From: Isoperla grammatica
Taxonomy: Eukaryota > Arthropoda > Insecta > Plecoptera > Perlodidae
NCBI GenBank assembly: GCA_945910005.1
Contig: OX246746.1
Location: 37,350,305-37,414,304 of the forward strand
Direction: 5' to 3'
Length of the DNA stretch: 64,000 bases
In this document: positions 12,215-28,393 of the stretch, one piece after another
How positions within the stretch are numbered: position 1 is the stretch's first letter
Layout: each line of letters begins with the position of its first letter
Notes under the pieces: model-generated
What the model saw: only the letters and a program-made list of their open reading frames with translations
Told to the model about the DNA's origin: nothing
The model's database searches: none
Made by a program: the position numbers and the translations under genes

Positions 12215-12921
12215 ATTATACAAATATGGACCTGAATTAAAATAACTCAAATAAGATAGTTATATAAATGTTGTTGAAATGAATTTTTTGTGTATGTATT
12301 ATTTTGTTAATGTATATAGAAGGTGCGTTATTAAAATCCGTTACTATTTAAAAAATCAGTACTTCCTGATAATTAAATGGTTTTCGACAAACATTTTAAG
12401 AGTATTGATACCTATTGTAAGTAAGTAAGTAAGTAAGTAAGTTTTATTTCCAGATCAATATAGCATATTACATTGTATACACTTTGTGATGACCCATAAC
12501 TATAATGTATATGTCTGTGATGATAAGTAGCAATTTTCTTACCCTAAACAAATAAACTTTTTTGTTGAGGTGTTTGAAAGGTGCATTTGCTGTATGAATG
12601 AAACAGGATATAGTTGGGAGATATTCTCTCACAATTAGAATAAAAATACTAAAATTAATCTAAACAAATTATATTATAAACAATTGATGTAGTAATATGT
12701 AAGATTCCCTGTAATATGTCGAAATATTCAATACATTATGTGAAATAAAATATTGACAATATGTCAAATTTCAAAAATTTCAAATAAATTTGAATAGGGG
12801 GTGTCCGATGAACGTTGCTCAGACACCAGAGGTTACCTTCGTACAGATTGACTGGTCCAGTTAACAGTTGACAGAATATTTCACTACACAGAGCAGAAAT
12901 TAAAACGGTTGTGTGAAATAT

Positions 12922-13252
12922 TTAACTATTGGTGGGGGTGCCGGTGCAGAAGATGTTAAACTATAGGTGACCAGAAGAGAAATGTTCAACTTAATATTAT
13001 TAAACAATGGGTATCCAGAAGAGAAATGATCAACTTGATATTAAACTATAGGTGACCAGAAGAGAAATGTTCAACTTAATATTAAACAATGTGTATCCAG
13101 AAGAGAAATGATCAACTTGATATTAAACTATAGGTGACCAGAAGAGAAATGTTCAACTTGATATTAAACAATGGGTATCCAGAAGAGAAATGATCAACTT
13201 GATATTAAACTATAGGTGACCAGAAGAGAAATGTTCAACTTGATACTAAACT
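12922..13252. repeat. Dimeric minisatellite, 41-bp monomers alternating in about 82-bp pairs
   Basis: Two monomer types alternate: one with CTATAGGTGACCAGAAGAG and one with CAATGGGTATCCAGAAGAG (one copy reads CAATGTGTATCC). Both continue AAATGNTCAACTT. The alternation itself is a small higher-order repeat. Confidence 0.85.
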
Positions 13253-15395
13253 GTTGGTGGAGGGACCAGTTCAGGAGAGAATTATTTAACTTGATTGTAA
13301 ATTATCGTTCGTGGGGCCGACGCGGAAGAGAAATATTTAGTAAGGTTGCTATACTTGTCTTATTTTGTTGTTGTTGTTATTATGGTTCTTTTTAAGCTTT
13401 AAAATGCTAACATCAGCATGATAATTATGTTTTTTTTCTTTATGATATAATAATATTGACAGAATAATAATTGGTCATACATCCCTAATAGTTCTTCGTA
13501 TATGGCTTGTTTTATTTCTAACTTTAAATTCCGTAATTAATGGTAGTTATTTTCTTTTTAATAACATGAACTTGTAACCCAACAAAATCATAACATAATA
13601 ACCGGAGCAAATTTTCTTTTCTTAAATATCCATTATCATAAACAAAAGGAGCATTGGAAGACAAAGAATAATATGAGAATAATATGATCAAATATACAAA
13701 CTTAATGTTATTTTTATTCTTTTTGCATCGAACAACTGTCGATATAGCGTTTTAAAATCAAATCGCACTGTTACTAGCTCTGGGAGAAGACCAGCGAGAA
13801 GATTTAATTTGAATATCGTGTTAGCCCACCATTACTGATTTTATATGATAACTATATATATATATACATGTGTGTATGCTATTGTTTGGGATGAACACAT
13901 ATTTTTCATTCGCTAGTATAAATTCTGTTTTGTACCAGTAGATGAAAACATAACCGTAGGACGAAACTTATAGAACATATTTATTTCAAACCTCAAAACA
14001 TCAATAAAGGTGAGTCTTACACTACATGACGAAATCAACCCTTCGTCACATTTGGGGGTTTCTTCCAGAATTAGTTACAGCGAAACTTTAACAAAATGCC
14101 GCGAGAAATGTAGATCCCAATTTTTTTTTAATTATTTCTGAACATTTGACGACCATTTTTGTGTTCTACTCTGTATATGAATAAAATAAAATAATAAAAT
14201 CAATATAAAAAAATATATAATACAAGTAAAAGATATAATTAATAATAACTCAAATAAAAATAATAAACAAGAAATAATTAAAGTTAATATATTATATATA
14301 ATTATAGTTGGAATTGGTCTAAGCCTTAAGTTACATAAGGCTATACTATTTTTTAAATAATTTGCACCCATAGTTGTGGACAAAGATTATGAAGAGTTCT
14401 GGATCAAATGTCGGCGTTAGATAATACTCAGTGCTTCACTGAGATCCAGCGTTAAAGCTTTACACATGTGCGCGTAAAGAAGAACACACCAACGAATATT
14501 GTTACGAACGATACTTATGGTCATATCAATTTGGTCATAATATCAATAACAATTGTAAGAAGCTCAATTTGTCACGAAGTCTTGCTAGCATTTTCATGAA
14601 TGCAGATATTTTCAAACCTAATTAGGCCACTCAAAGATAAATGTGTACTAATAATTATTTTACTTGTTTTTATCTCTCTAAACCTGGTTTGCCAATAATG
14701 AACTAATTCCATAAAATTATTAAAGTTATTTCAGTACTGTGATTTATTCTTAAAATGCTTGTTATTTAAGGTTCGGACGACTAAAGAATAAGCCGTGACT
14801 GTGCCACATACGTGTCACCATACATCTATGTCATTATCAGGGTTTATATAATCAAGCAATCCAGATGAACTAACAACCATTAAATAAATAAATTTAAATT
14901 ACAAATGCCAATTTCGTTTTAAATCTATTTTGCGCTATGCTATTAATTCTGTTTAGTAATGGAAATTAGAATTATTTCCGTATTTTAAACTTTCTAGAAA
15001 CATAACTGTTTCCTACAGGAACAATCAAGCGTTCACTCCTAAAATTATTTAGCGATTTAAATATTGTACTATAATGGCAACTTTACTTCTTTGGACATAA
15101 TTCGAGTCTGACAAGACTGATTACTACAAGGGAATGTAATAGATCGAGACCATTGGAGCTTTGGAAAGAGTGGACGGAAATTACGGCAGTGGACAGCTGT
15201 AAGATAATTAAAACAATTTAAAAATTATATGTGGTAAATACTTAATATAAATTACACTTGAAAAAGCAAACATAATTACAACAATAAAATAATAATTGAA
15301 TAGGATAGACATAAAATAAATAAATGGGATTGTATATTTTCTAAGTGTATCATATCTCACCTTAACAAGCACATATTTATATGAACACACAAATA
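13253..15395. other. Intronic AT-rich DNA, no recognised feature
   Basis: Only low-complexity A/T tracts, such as a TA run at about 13,853-13,865 and AATAAAA-like sequence at about 14,180-14,290. No coding or TE motif seen. Confidence 0.4.
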
Positions 15396-18008
<2,613 letters not shown>

Positions 18009-18254
18009 CGTAGTCGTCTCAGTGTTTGTTGCCTTTGCGCTATCATCATCCTCGTCGTCTTCATCTTCGTCGTCGTCTTCGCCGGGAGGGTAGGTGGGCA
18101 ATGTGATGCTTATCCTCCTGCCGGGGGTGCCTCCTCCACTACTTGAAGAGGAAGATGAAGTGGAGTCCCCACCTCCCCCTCCCCCTCCGCCTCCTCCGAG
18201 ACCACCCCTCAGGACCAGACGACCAATCACCCGGAATAGCACTCGAGTTATCAT
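18009..18254 (-). CDS. Exon B: Gly/Ser-rich and acidic segment of the same split gene
   Basis: This 246-bp exon gives 82 codons in phase 0. It begins MITRVLFRVIGRLVLRGG directly after a TTCAG acceptor and ends NTETTT before an ACG/GTAAAC donor. In order it holds a hydrophobic-basic helix-like stretch (about residues 1-18), a run of ten glycines, a run of seven serines, a short GRRISITLP segment and a dense Asp/Glu tract. The initial ATG is probably an internal codon, because it lies immediately after the acceptor and joins exon A in frame. The exon is far richer in GC than its surroundings, which helps mark it as coding. The acceptor is pyrimidine-poor, so its exact left border is the least secure of the set. 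Confidence 0.6.
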
Positions 18255-19134
18255 CTGAATTTTCCTATCGACTAGCTAGAAGAAATGGGATTCTATTTAA
18301 GATCACCGTGTTTCAACCTTGTGCCAAATATCGTTTACCAATTTCGTCCTGGAAAATTAATGAAAATTAAAATTTGTAACAATGAAAAAGTTGTGAATGT
18401 TGAAATCCAAAAATCAACGTCTAAAATGTGAAGTTTCCTGCAAGAATAGTAACATTCGTTACCAAAACTGTCATAGGTACAAAGTTCCCTGACAGTTGAA
18501 GCAAAACAAACAAATACAAGTTAGCTTCCTGCTCAATGTCATTACTATTAAAGGTTCTGTCAAAACATCAAAGACGGTATGTTGAACAGGAAACGGTATT
18601 GCCACCATTAAAACCACATGAAATCAACGTGTTTTCAATTCATGTTTAAAGAAGGATGCATATCACTAAAAAAGTTAAAATAAACCCAGATGTTGTGTCA
18701 ACTAGACTATACTACTCATACTTGAGTACTAATTATGGAATTAGTAATTCACAATACCACCCATTACGAGTTACGTACTTCCAGTATTAAGTTGTTACGA
18801 AACCACATTCAGTTTATTGTTGTTAAACTCATTATCAATGTTGTGCACCGTTCTTAACTGAAACATACCAATTTTGCGCGGTTTCATTCTCAAACTACCG
18901 TTGGAATGTCTGTTATTCTTGGCATCATGGGTGAGACAGTCATCAACTTGGCATCATTGGATAATTGTACACTTACTGCATCAGCATGGTTTCACTCATA
19001 TATGTTCCACACGATACAGGTGACATTCGATTCCACTAGTGTAGTTAATTAATATATTTGCTCAAACTTGATAAATTGACTGTATCATGCGAAAGACACA
19101 TTCACAATGACACTCTGGAACCTGAGCTCTGCAT
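18255..19134. other. Intron between exons A and B, left part, nothing recognised
   Basis: AT-rich DNA without coding or repeat signal that I could see. Confidence 0.35.
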
Positions 19135-19862
19135 CTAGTGATCTGCTACACACTCAGACTAATGAGAACCGAGATCAGACTAGCGATCTGCTACTCAGAC
19201 TAATGAGAACCGAGATCAGACTCTAGTGATCTGCTACACACTCAGACTAATGAGAACCGAGATCAGACTAGTGATCTGCTACTCAGACTAATGAGAACCG
19301 AGATCAGGCTCTAGTGATCTGCTACTCAGACTAATGAAAACCGAGATCAGACTCTAGTAATCTGCTACTCAGACTTATGAGAACCGAGATCAGACTCTAG
19401 TGATCTGCTACTCAGACTAATGAGAACCGAGATCAGACTCTAGTGATCTGCTACTCAGACTAATGAGAACCGAGATCAGACTCTAGTGATCTGCTACTCA
19501 GACTAATGAGAACCGAGATCAGACTCTAGTGATCTGCTACTCAGACTAATGAGAACCGAGATCAGACTCTAGTGATCTGCTACTCAGACTAATGAAAACC
19601 GAGATCAGACTCTAGTAATCTGCTACTCAGACTTATGAGAACCGAGATCAGACTCTAGTGATCTGCTACTCAGACTAATGAAAACCGAGATCAGACTCTA
19701 GTGATCTGCTACTCAGACTAATGAGAACCGAGATCAGACTCTAGTGATCTGCTACTCAGACTTATGAGAACCGAGATCAGACTCTAGTGATCTGCTACTC
19801 AGACTTATGAGAACCGAGATCAGACTAGTGATCTGCTACTCAGACTAATGAGAACCGAGGTC
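19135..19862. repeat. 43-bp minisatellite, about 17 copies
   Basis: The unit contains GATCTGCTACTCAGACTAATG and AGAACCGAGATCAGACTCTA. Early copies carry a 4-bp ACAC insertion or lack CTCTAG, giving three length classes. Confidence 0.92.
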
Positions 19863-21173
19863 GGAGAGTTGGACATATTCCCATTACACTTATTATTCAA
19901 GAATGGGTTCAATATTGTGTTAACAATCAAAGTCACAAGTCACAATTAGCTCTGTACACTAAGCACATTCTAGTACAGTCCGTAAATTTGACATTTTATC
20001 ATCACCACTAAGTCCGTACACTAAGCACATTCTGGTGTATAATTCCATCTACTAAGCATTTTATCCACACCTCTATAATATCCTGATATGTTAATCTATT
20101 CACTATAAGCATTCCGTCATCACCATTGAAGCCGTATACTAAGCACTATACTAATTCCTTATCTTATAGGTACATTGCTTTTTAACTACTTTTTAAATCA
20201 CATATCAGTTCTAACATCGAATTTAAAACAAAAGAAAAACGCCATCTTAATTCATATATAATATCTGAAACGGAGGCGTAAAGTTGAGCTGAATCACCAT
20301 TGTGCGCTAATAGAAACAGGAAACCACTTAGTTAACGAAAGGAGGAATAGTTTTAATGAAATGGTAAGTTGTCTTAATCTGTCATCTGGGGTCCCCGAGC
20401 GTGAACGCGTTATGTAAAATGGTTGCCCGCAGTTGCAGACGATCTCGATCTTACCTACGTAACTAGATCACGGCATTCGGATGCAACCACATCCATCCTG
20501 CGAACACCGACCTTTTCTTTCCAATATGGATTTCTGCTTTTTAACAACTTTAAAACCTTCTGATGTAATTCAGGTCTAGGACAACAGCTAGTCCAATAAT
20601 TAGTAAGAGATTCTGGTGAGCGCTCGCTTTCCTTGTTCAATACGAGTAAGCTAATTAAAATTACATGTTAAAATTCATTTTACTTTATTTCTTCTTAAAT
20701 CCATTTCATAAGCCAATCAGTATGGCTCACAACAGACGATTGCGACAGGTAATGAAATGATTCGCTCACCCACGCACTCGCGTCGCGTGGTGTAATCTGG
20801 AACTATTCCTTCTCTTTAGTAATATTCGCCGCACCCAAACGTTCTTCAATCATATTATTATCAAATATGCAGTAATTACCTCCTATCTTTTAGATCCACA
20901 ACAATCCAAGACAACACACAACATCCAAGAACAATCATAACCGTAGTTAACGCAATTTGTTTAGACATACGACCTTTGTTTGCTGATACACACTAACTCG
21001 CAACGCCATTTGTTTAAATCGAGTTCATTATATTCTGCATTCTTAGTACTAAGTTTCGTAATCTAGTGGTTTTGTATTATAGATATTGAGTCTGGCCAGA
21101 ACTGTGAGTGTTTGAATATTAAACTACCTAACTTGTAGTTACTTTCATGTGACTATAATAGAACGATGTATGT
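19863..21173. other. Intronic DNA, nothing recognised
   Basis: No convincing exon, transposon end or tandem array. A GTAAGA donor-like site on the minus strand at about 20,453 follows a stop codon and is not supported. Confidence 0.35.
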
Positions 21174-21300
21174 CTGTCTATAGTGCTCACTTCAAGCTAC
21201 TGTAGTGGGTAAGTAGTGTCTATAGTGCTCACTTCAAGCTACTGTAGTGGGTAAGTAGTGTCTATAATGCTCACTTCAAGCTACTGTAGTGGGTAAGTAG
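21174..21300. repeat. 42-bp tandem repeat, three copies
   Basis: GCTCACTTCAAGCTACTG and TAGTGGGTAAGTAG repeat three times almost perfectly. Confidence 0.9.
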
Positions 21301-22070
21301 AGCCGTACAAACTTGTAGACGTTTATAGATCACTGTTTCTGAACGTTATGCTACCTCATAGCTGCCATACTTAATTTCTGAACACATGATTTACTCTGGC
21401 GTTCGAATACTGGCATTCAAACATATCATATTAGGCGAAAACAATTTCAAAACCTGACGCTTGCAAGTAAGCGATTTTCTGAACTAGATTTCTTATCTTC
21501 ATATTTCGCTGGCTTCGACTTTCACTGCCAGTCATTCAGAGTAAAAAGAATTTAATTAAGTTCGGCACATTTAGTTATTGCGTAAGAATTACATTGCACA
21601 TTTTAAAAGAGCTTTAAAATTATATTTTTTGCAGCAGAGTGGTTGCGTAAGTGAAGGTGGATAATTTGTTACCGATGATCATAATATTAAATACACCTCT
21701 GAAACTCAGGACCTTGGCAGATTCGGTTTTGGAATACACTCGAGTGTTCACCCAGAAGGAAATGCATAAACTGATGAGTGTTTAATTACGAAACCATTAG
21801 AGAGGTTTATGATCAAACCTTACGAACTATGTCTTAACGAAGTTGATTTCGATTATTGAAAGTAGTTATTCTGTGGTAGATTTACGCGGATTAGTCTTGC
21901 AAAAGGTCAATCAAGTCTAGTCAGGTGTACCACTACTCCTCGCACTTTCATCCACGCATCAATTACAGAGCTGTACAATGCATAGCATAATGTATCCCAC
22001 TAATCACCAGTTATTTTAATTAATTGATTGATTGATTGACTGAGGCGTCTTTATTCAGAACAATGGGTAT

Positions 22071-22345
22071 GTTCACGTCAAAAACCGCAAAACATTTTCA
22101 TATTTTAACTATATCTCAAGATCGCAACTTGAAATCGAAAGTCTGGTTAACATTATAATCAGTTAGACTGTGATTTTTATTTAATTACATTACTAATTAA
22201 ATAATCACAGTCATACTGATTATAATGTTAGTAGGTAGAAGGTCTTACCGAACCACAGCACACTGATTACTCATATTTTCGATTTCGAGATGCATTCTTG
22301 ACATATAATTAAAATATGAACATGTTGTGCGGTTTATGACGTAAC
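22071..22345. mobile_element. Foldback element or MITE with long inverted arms
   Basis: The left arm begins GTTCACGTCAAAAACCGCA and the right arm ends GCGGTTTATGACGTAAC. The inner parts, ACATTATAATCAGTTAGACTG and its partner near 22,200-22,228, pair across a short AT loop. No coding capacity. Target duplication not resolved. Confidence 0.7.
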
Positions 22346-23450
22346 CCCCTCCCCCCCTCTTCCCCTCCCTCTTAAGGAATAAGTGATTCCGTGAGTAGAC
22401 AACAAAGAAATCTACAAATCTACTTATTTAAATCAACGAATACTTCCTGATAAGTTCTTGGTAACATTGTCTTTGTTTGTATTTACAAAAGCTCTCGTTT
22501 GGATCCGCGTTCAACTAGTCCACATTTACTTACGAAGTTAACAATCTAATTACTGTGCACCACTCAAGTTCAAATAATATGTTTGCAAGTTTTGATGAAG
22601 TGAGCCTAACGTTTCAAACTGTTGGCACTGATAATCATGCCATTGGGGTTTTGTTTCCTAATCCATATACTCTCATAATGAAGAAAGCAAATTATTGTAA
22701 TAAATACACACCGGGGGTGAAAATCCTAAACCATTTGGCGAAGGTTCCAGATTCGGAATATTCAAGATTCAGGAATGGACGGAATCTACTACCGAGCGTA
22801 CCAAGATTGTGGTGGTTTATGAAAGTATTATAGGCGAAGTGGAAATCGTAACATCACTTAGATTTGTGAAAAGATTTAGAATTCAGTACTAGGACTGTTG
22901 AACAAGTTGGCGGACGTACCGAGGCTAGAACCAGACGTACCGAGGCTAGAACCAGACGTACCGAATGTGACGTAACGACTCGTCGCGCATGTGGAAACAA
23001 ACCCTCTGAAACCACGAGCACGTTTCACGCAGGCTTCAAGGCTGTCGCTTCGTGTATTTAGTGACTCACACGTCAACACTCTCCTCTAGATTAGCTTGCG
23101 CAGAGCTGTACTTCAAGTACAATTGTTGAATGCATGAGATGAGACGTCAACGTATTTTCTTCACGAAAATATTACTTTTGCTAATTCTACGTCGCTACTT
23201 TTGTGTAAATTAGTTATTGTAAAGCTATTATTTAAATTTTAAACTCGTTATATTTAAGTTTTATTCTAAGTTGACGATTATTGAACTTATATACTTTGTA
23301 ATAAATAACATTAAATATAAATCGAATTTGTGTGGGTGTTAGAAATTTAGAGACGGTTTCTGTTTGTACGTCCTAAATGTTAGGCTTGAAGCGCCCTTGT
23401 TCATACATCGCCACGCTACGGCTTGAAGCGCCCTTGTTCATACATCGTAC
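22346..23450. other. Intronic DNA with a short 21-bp repeat
   Basis: GAGGCTAGAACCAGACGTACC repeats two to three times at about 22,920-22,970. Otherwise nothing recognised. Confidence 0.4.
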
Positions 23451-23558
23451 CTGCGATAGGTTTGGGAAGATTTGCCTGAGAGGTCCAATAGTCCTCTTGT
23501 CTCTTGTTGTACCATCGTAGTGAACTGTGTCATCTGGCGCCAAGAATTCTAGCGTTTC
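23451..23558 (-). CDS. Exon A of a split secreted-proprotein-like gene (partial gene)
   Basis: This 108-bp exon gives 36 codons, starting ETLEFLAPDD and ending IFPNLSQ. On the minus strand it is preceded by a pyrimidine-rich tract ending TTCCAG and followed by a CAG/GTACGA donor, so both borders are phase 0. It contains RDKR, a furin-type RxKR processing site. The next exon in the same strand and phase is at 18009-18254, about 5.2 kb downstream, giving the junction NLSQ-MITR. A signal-peptide exon is expected upstream but I could not identify one. I do not recognise the family with certainty; the dibasic site and the Gly-rich, acidic downstream exons suggest a secreted insect protein. Function is unknown. 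Confidence 0.6.
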
Positions 23559-23888
23559 CTGGAACAATGAGACAAACAATATGATTTGGGGTAAAGGACA
23601 CACTAGTGCGAGAAATGCAAATTACATGGAAATTACATTGGGTGCCTACATTATTTCTGTATCTGGAAACTAATTTAAAAAACACTTTTAACAAAATACA
23701 AAAGTACAACCACGTAATAATTTAGAAACGTGCGAAGTAGGAAGTATTATTTTTATTATTCCCAAATATCTATAATTGTGTGTTAATCAATTGAGGATTG
23801 ACCAAGCTTTTGTGATGAGGACATTCCTTCCCAGCTATAAAAACACTCTAATGTGTGCACCTCATAAGGGATTCCTACCTGAAAGTAT

Positions 23889-23898
23889 TACAATAATA

Positions 23899-23954
<56 letters not shown>
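23889..23954. repeat. (TAA)n microsatellite, 5' flank of Dong-like copy 1
   Basis: About 20 units directly abutting the 5'-truncated end of the retrotransposon. Confidence 0.9.
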
Positions 23955-25737
23955 TTGCCACACACTTTCTCATCTATTCAACATGGACGATCTCAAGCTA
24001 TATGCTCTAAATGCGACACACATGACGAATTTACTAAACTCAACGTTAGAATTCAGTAGAGATATATGTATGGATTTTGGAATTGATAAATGTAAGTCAC
24101 TTCATGTCATCAAAGGAAAGATTACGAAATTAGAAGAGTTTGAAATCGAAAAGACAGCCGAATTGGAGTAATGGACGAAGAAGACATATACAAATATCTA
24201 GGATTTGCGCAGGCCAAACGAATTGATCATAAAATGATGAAAAGTAAATTAATTTCTGCATTCAAGAAACGAATAGGATCCATTTTAAAAACACAACTAA
24301 ATGGTAAAAACAAGATCAAAGCAATTAACACTTATGCTATACCGATACTTACATATTCATTTGGAATTATTAATTGGACACAGACAGAAATTCACGCCCT
24401 AGAAATTCTCACCCGCACAACATTCACCAAATACCGGAGTCATCACCCTAAGTCAGCAATAGAAAGAATGACTCTACCAAGAGAAAAAGGGGGAAGAGGC
24501 TTGATTGATTAAAACAATTCATATTATAAACAAATTGAAATTCTAAGAAAGTACTTTTATACAAAATGCCCACATTCACAACTTCATAGAGCTATATAGT
24601 ATCGGCAGACAAGTCGCTTTCTCCCCTCAATTTAAATGAAGGAAATTTAAACTTGCTTCAAAAACTAAATTCTGACACAGCAAAGGAGGTCAGAATATCA
24701 GAAAAGACGTTACATAGCAGACATTATAAAAAACTTCTTAAAGATAACGTCGATAGGGTAGCATCGAACAAATGGTTAACGTCCGGGGACATTTTCAGCG
24801 AAACAGAGGGATTTATGATCGCTTTTCAAGATAAAGTAATCAAGACTAACAATTACAAAAAGTACATAATGAAAGACGTCACAGTGGATGATAAATGTAG
24901 AAAATGTAACATGAACGGCGAAACAATTGAACATATCGTATCTGGGTGCGAAATGCTTTGTCAAACCGATTATCTTCATTGGCATAACCAAGTTGCAAAC
25001 TTTATACATACAAAATTAGCCATGAAGTATAAACTTATAAACACAACCACTGAGTATTACAAATACAAGCCTGAAAAGGTATTAGATAGTAAAGACTACA
25101 AATTATATTACGACCGGGCAGTTATAACAGACCAAACCATACATACAATAGACCGGATATTATATTTATTGACAAGAAGAAAGAAGAAACGATTTTAATT
25201 GATGTTGCCGTCCCTTTATTCCACAATGTAGAGACAACTTGGCGGGAAAAAGATAAACCGATATAAGGAGTTATCTATTGAAATAAAAAGGTTGTGGAAG
25301 CAGAATAATGTAACTGTTATACCGTTAATTATATCAGCAAATGGCATTGTTCCTCGTAAACTACATGGCAGTATTAAACTAATTGGTCTCCAACCGAACA
25401 TATACATCGAGATGCAAAAGGCAATTATTTTGAACACGTGTAGGATAGTGCGAAAATTTTTGAACTAAGAAGAATGAAGACTTCAAGAAGTTCTCCATCC
25501 TGATGGTGGTTTTCGTGGTTTTCCACCGTACGAAGAGCGAATGCTGGGATGAGTACAAATCGGCCACGACCGTACATAGCATCCACAGTTCGGTTTTTGA
25601 AAAAATAATATGGACAATGATATATTTAAGTAGTTCTTAGTAGATTTTAATAAGGTAAACACATGGAAATACTTCACATTTGTGTCCGTACAACATGTTT
25701 ATGCCGGTTTTGACCGAGTTTGTATGTATTGCAACAA
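23955..25737 (+). mobile_element. R4/Dong-like non-LTR retrotransposon, 5'-truncated copy 1
   Basis: The copy starts inside the reverse-transcriptase domain. Its first readable segment contains NMDDLKLYA, the (F/Y)xDD catalytic box, followed by FGIDKCKSLHVIKGK. It continues through YKYLGFAQAKRIDHK, INTYAIPILTYSFGIINWT and a CCHC knuckle (CRKCNMNGETIEHIVSGC, about 24,895-24,950), and then sequence matching the endonuclease region of copy 2. The frame is broken at least three times: near 24,170, at 24,510-24,650 and near 25,145. The 3' untranslated part ends in a TAA array. A restriction-like endonuclease, a CCHC knuckle and insertion in TAA repeats are known for the R4 clade, including Dong. 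It cannot code for a working protein. Confidence 0.8.
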
Positions 25738-25740
25738 TAA

Positions 25741-25787
<47 letters not shown>
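25738..25787. repeat. (TAA)n microsatellite, 3' flank of Dong-like copy 1
   Basis: About 16 units begin right after GCAACAATAAA, the same 3' end as in copy 2 at 63.43 kb. Confidence 0.9.
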
Positions 25788-27007
<1,220 letters not shown>

Positions 27008-27429
27008 GTAAATCCTTCGAGACAACATCCATCCTGACATGGTTTTCGTGGTTTTCCATTGTCCATAGAGTAGAATTACTAGGATGGCTCCGAGAAATCG
27101 GCCACGACCGTACACACAGTAACACGACGCAAAGAAGACACACACGAAGACAACGCAAATAAGATCATATCATTATGCAGTGTATACTATGAACAAGTAC
27201 TAATAAGACAGTAACGACTGAAGTTGAACAAGGTACCTCATGGAAATACTTGACATTACATCCGTATTGTCCGTATAACATGTAAACACCGGCTTTGACC
27301 GAGATTAAACTAGTGACATGTGATTAGTGAAGTTAAATAAGGTAGACACATGGAAATACTTGACATTACGTCCGTATAACATGTTAACGCCGGTTTTGAC
27401 CGAGATTGTATGATTGTGATACATTCAAC
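27008..27429 (+). mobile_element. Dong-like retrotransposon fragment 3, 3' untranslated region only
   Basis: The sequence matches the 3' untranslated part of copies 1 and 2, with landmarks TTTTCGTGGTTTTCCA, AATCGGCCACGACCGTAC, CATGGAAATACTTGACATT and GGTTTTGACCGAG. The last block occurs twice, at about 27,239-27,304 and 27,348-27,406. Both sides are TAA arrays. Confidence 0.8.
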
Positions 27430-27431
27430 AA

Positions 27432-27527
<96 letters not shown>

Positions 27528-27530
27528 ATA

Positions 27531-27621
<91 letters not shown>

Positions 27622-27640
27622 GTAATAATAAAAATGATAA
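27430..27640. repeat. (TAA)n microsatellite, 3' flank of Dong-like fragment 3
   Basis: About 70 units following CAACAAAATAAT. Confidence 0.95.
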
Positions 27641-27829
27641 TAATAATAATAACATAGTTTTTATCAATAATCTCAGAACTATCATTTTGTTGGTTACAAC
27701 GTTATTCCCTTCAAGTAGGCCTATTCAATTGATATCTGTAAAAGTGTGTTTACAAAGGACAACAGAAGTTGATACTCCGAAGCTGTTTTAGGACATTTCA
27801 AAGACCGTCTCAGTTGTAGCTCTTAACCA

Positions 27830-27920
27830 GCCGAGTTCCTGTCTAAGACAACACGGTACTCGAACCCAGAACCGGTTGGTCGATAGCCGAAGTCTTACCA
27901 ATACATCAGTGGGGGACTAA
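27830..27920 (-). mobile_element. Possible tRNA-derived SINE head
   Basis: On the minus strand an A-box-like TGATGTATTGGTAAGAC is followed by a B-box-like GGTTCGAGTACC (27,855-27,866). The rest of the element is not delimited. Confidence 0.4.
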
Positions 27921-28393
27921 ACAACTAAAAAGAGTCTGATGTAGGTCACTGAAAAGCAAGTGTCGTAGTTGTCCGCACTAGGCGGTGTCAGGACGACTTT
28001 CCCATGCAAAAAGAGTAGGTAAGCCACCGTACAGGGTGTGGTCTGTTTTTTTGTCGTTTTAGGCGTGAATTTGTTCAGCAGTGGACACTGCTTTTACTCG
28101 GCTGCTTGCTGTAGTGAAAGGGTTTGATGATCTGATAGTAAAAACCTCATACAAACAAGAATATACAAGTGACTTATTTCGGTATTTTCTTTACGTCATT
28201 CAATAACCTACCCAATGTCAATGCAATAATCGATCAAAACACTTTCCTAATTTAACTTTGCCCTATTTATGCACTCCTAAAATAAGCCTGACGTGTTGCA
28301 TAAAGCCGCGTCTGCAACGCACTTTAGTCTGGGTCGCTCTACCGTGCAGATGAGCTAACCCGCCACTCACTGTGCATGACGTAGTTTCATAAC

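Noticed and set aside
20455..20640. Possible exon with a CGTAG/GTAAGA donor
   Set aside because: An in-frame stop falls directly at the donor and the other frames are closed.
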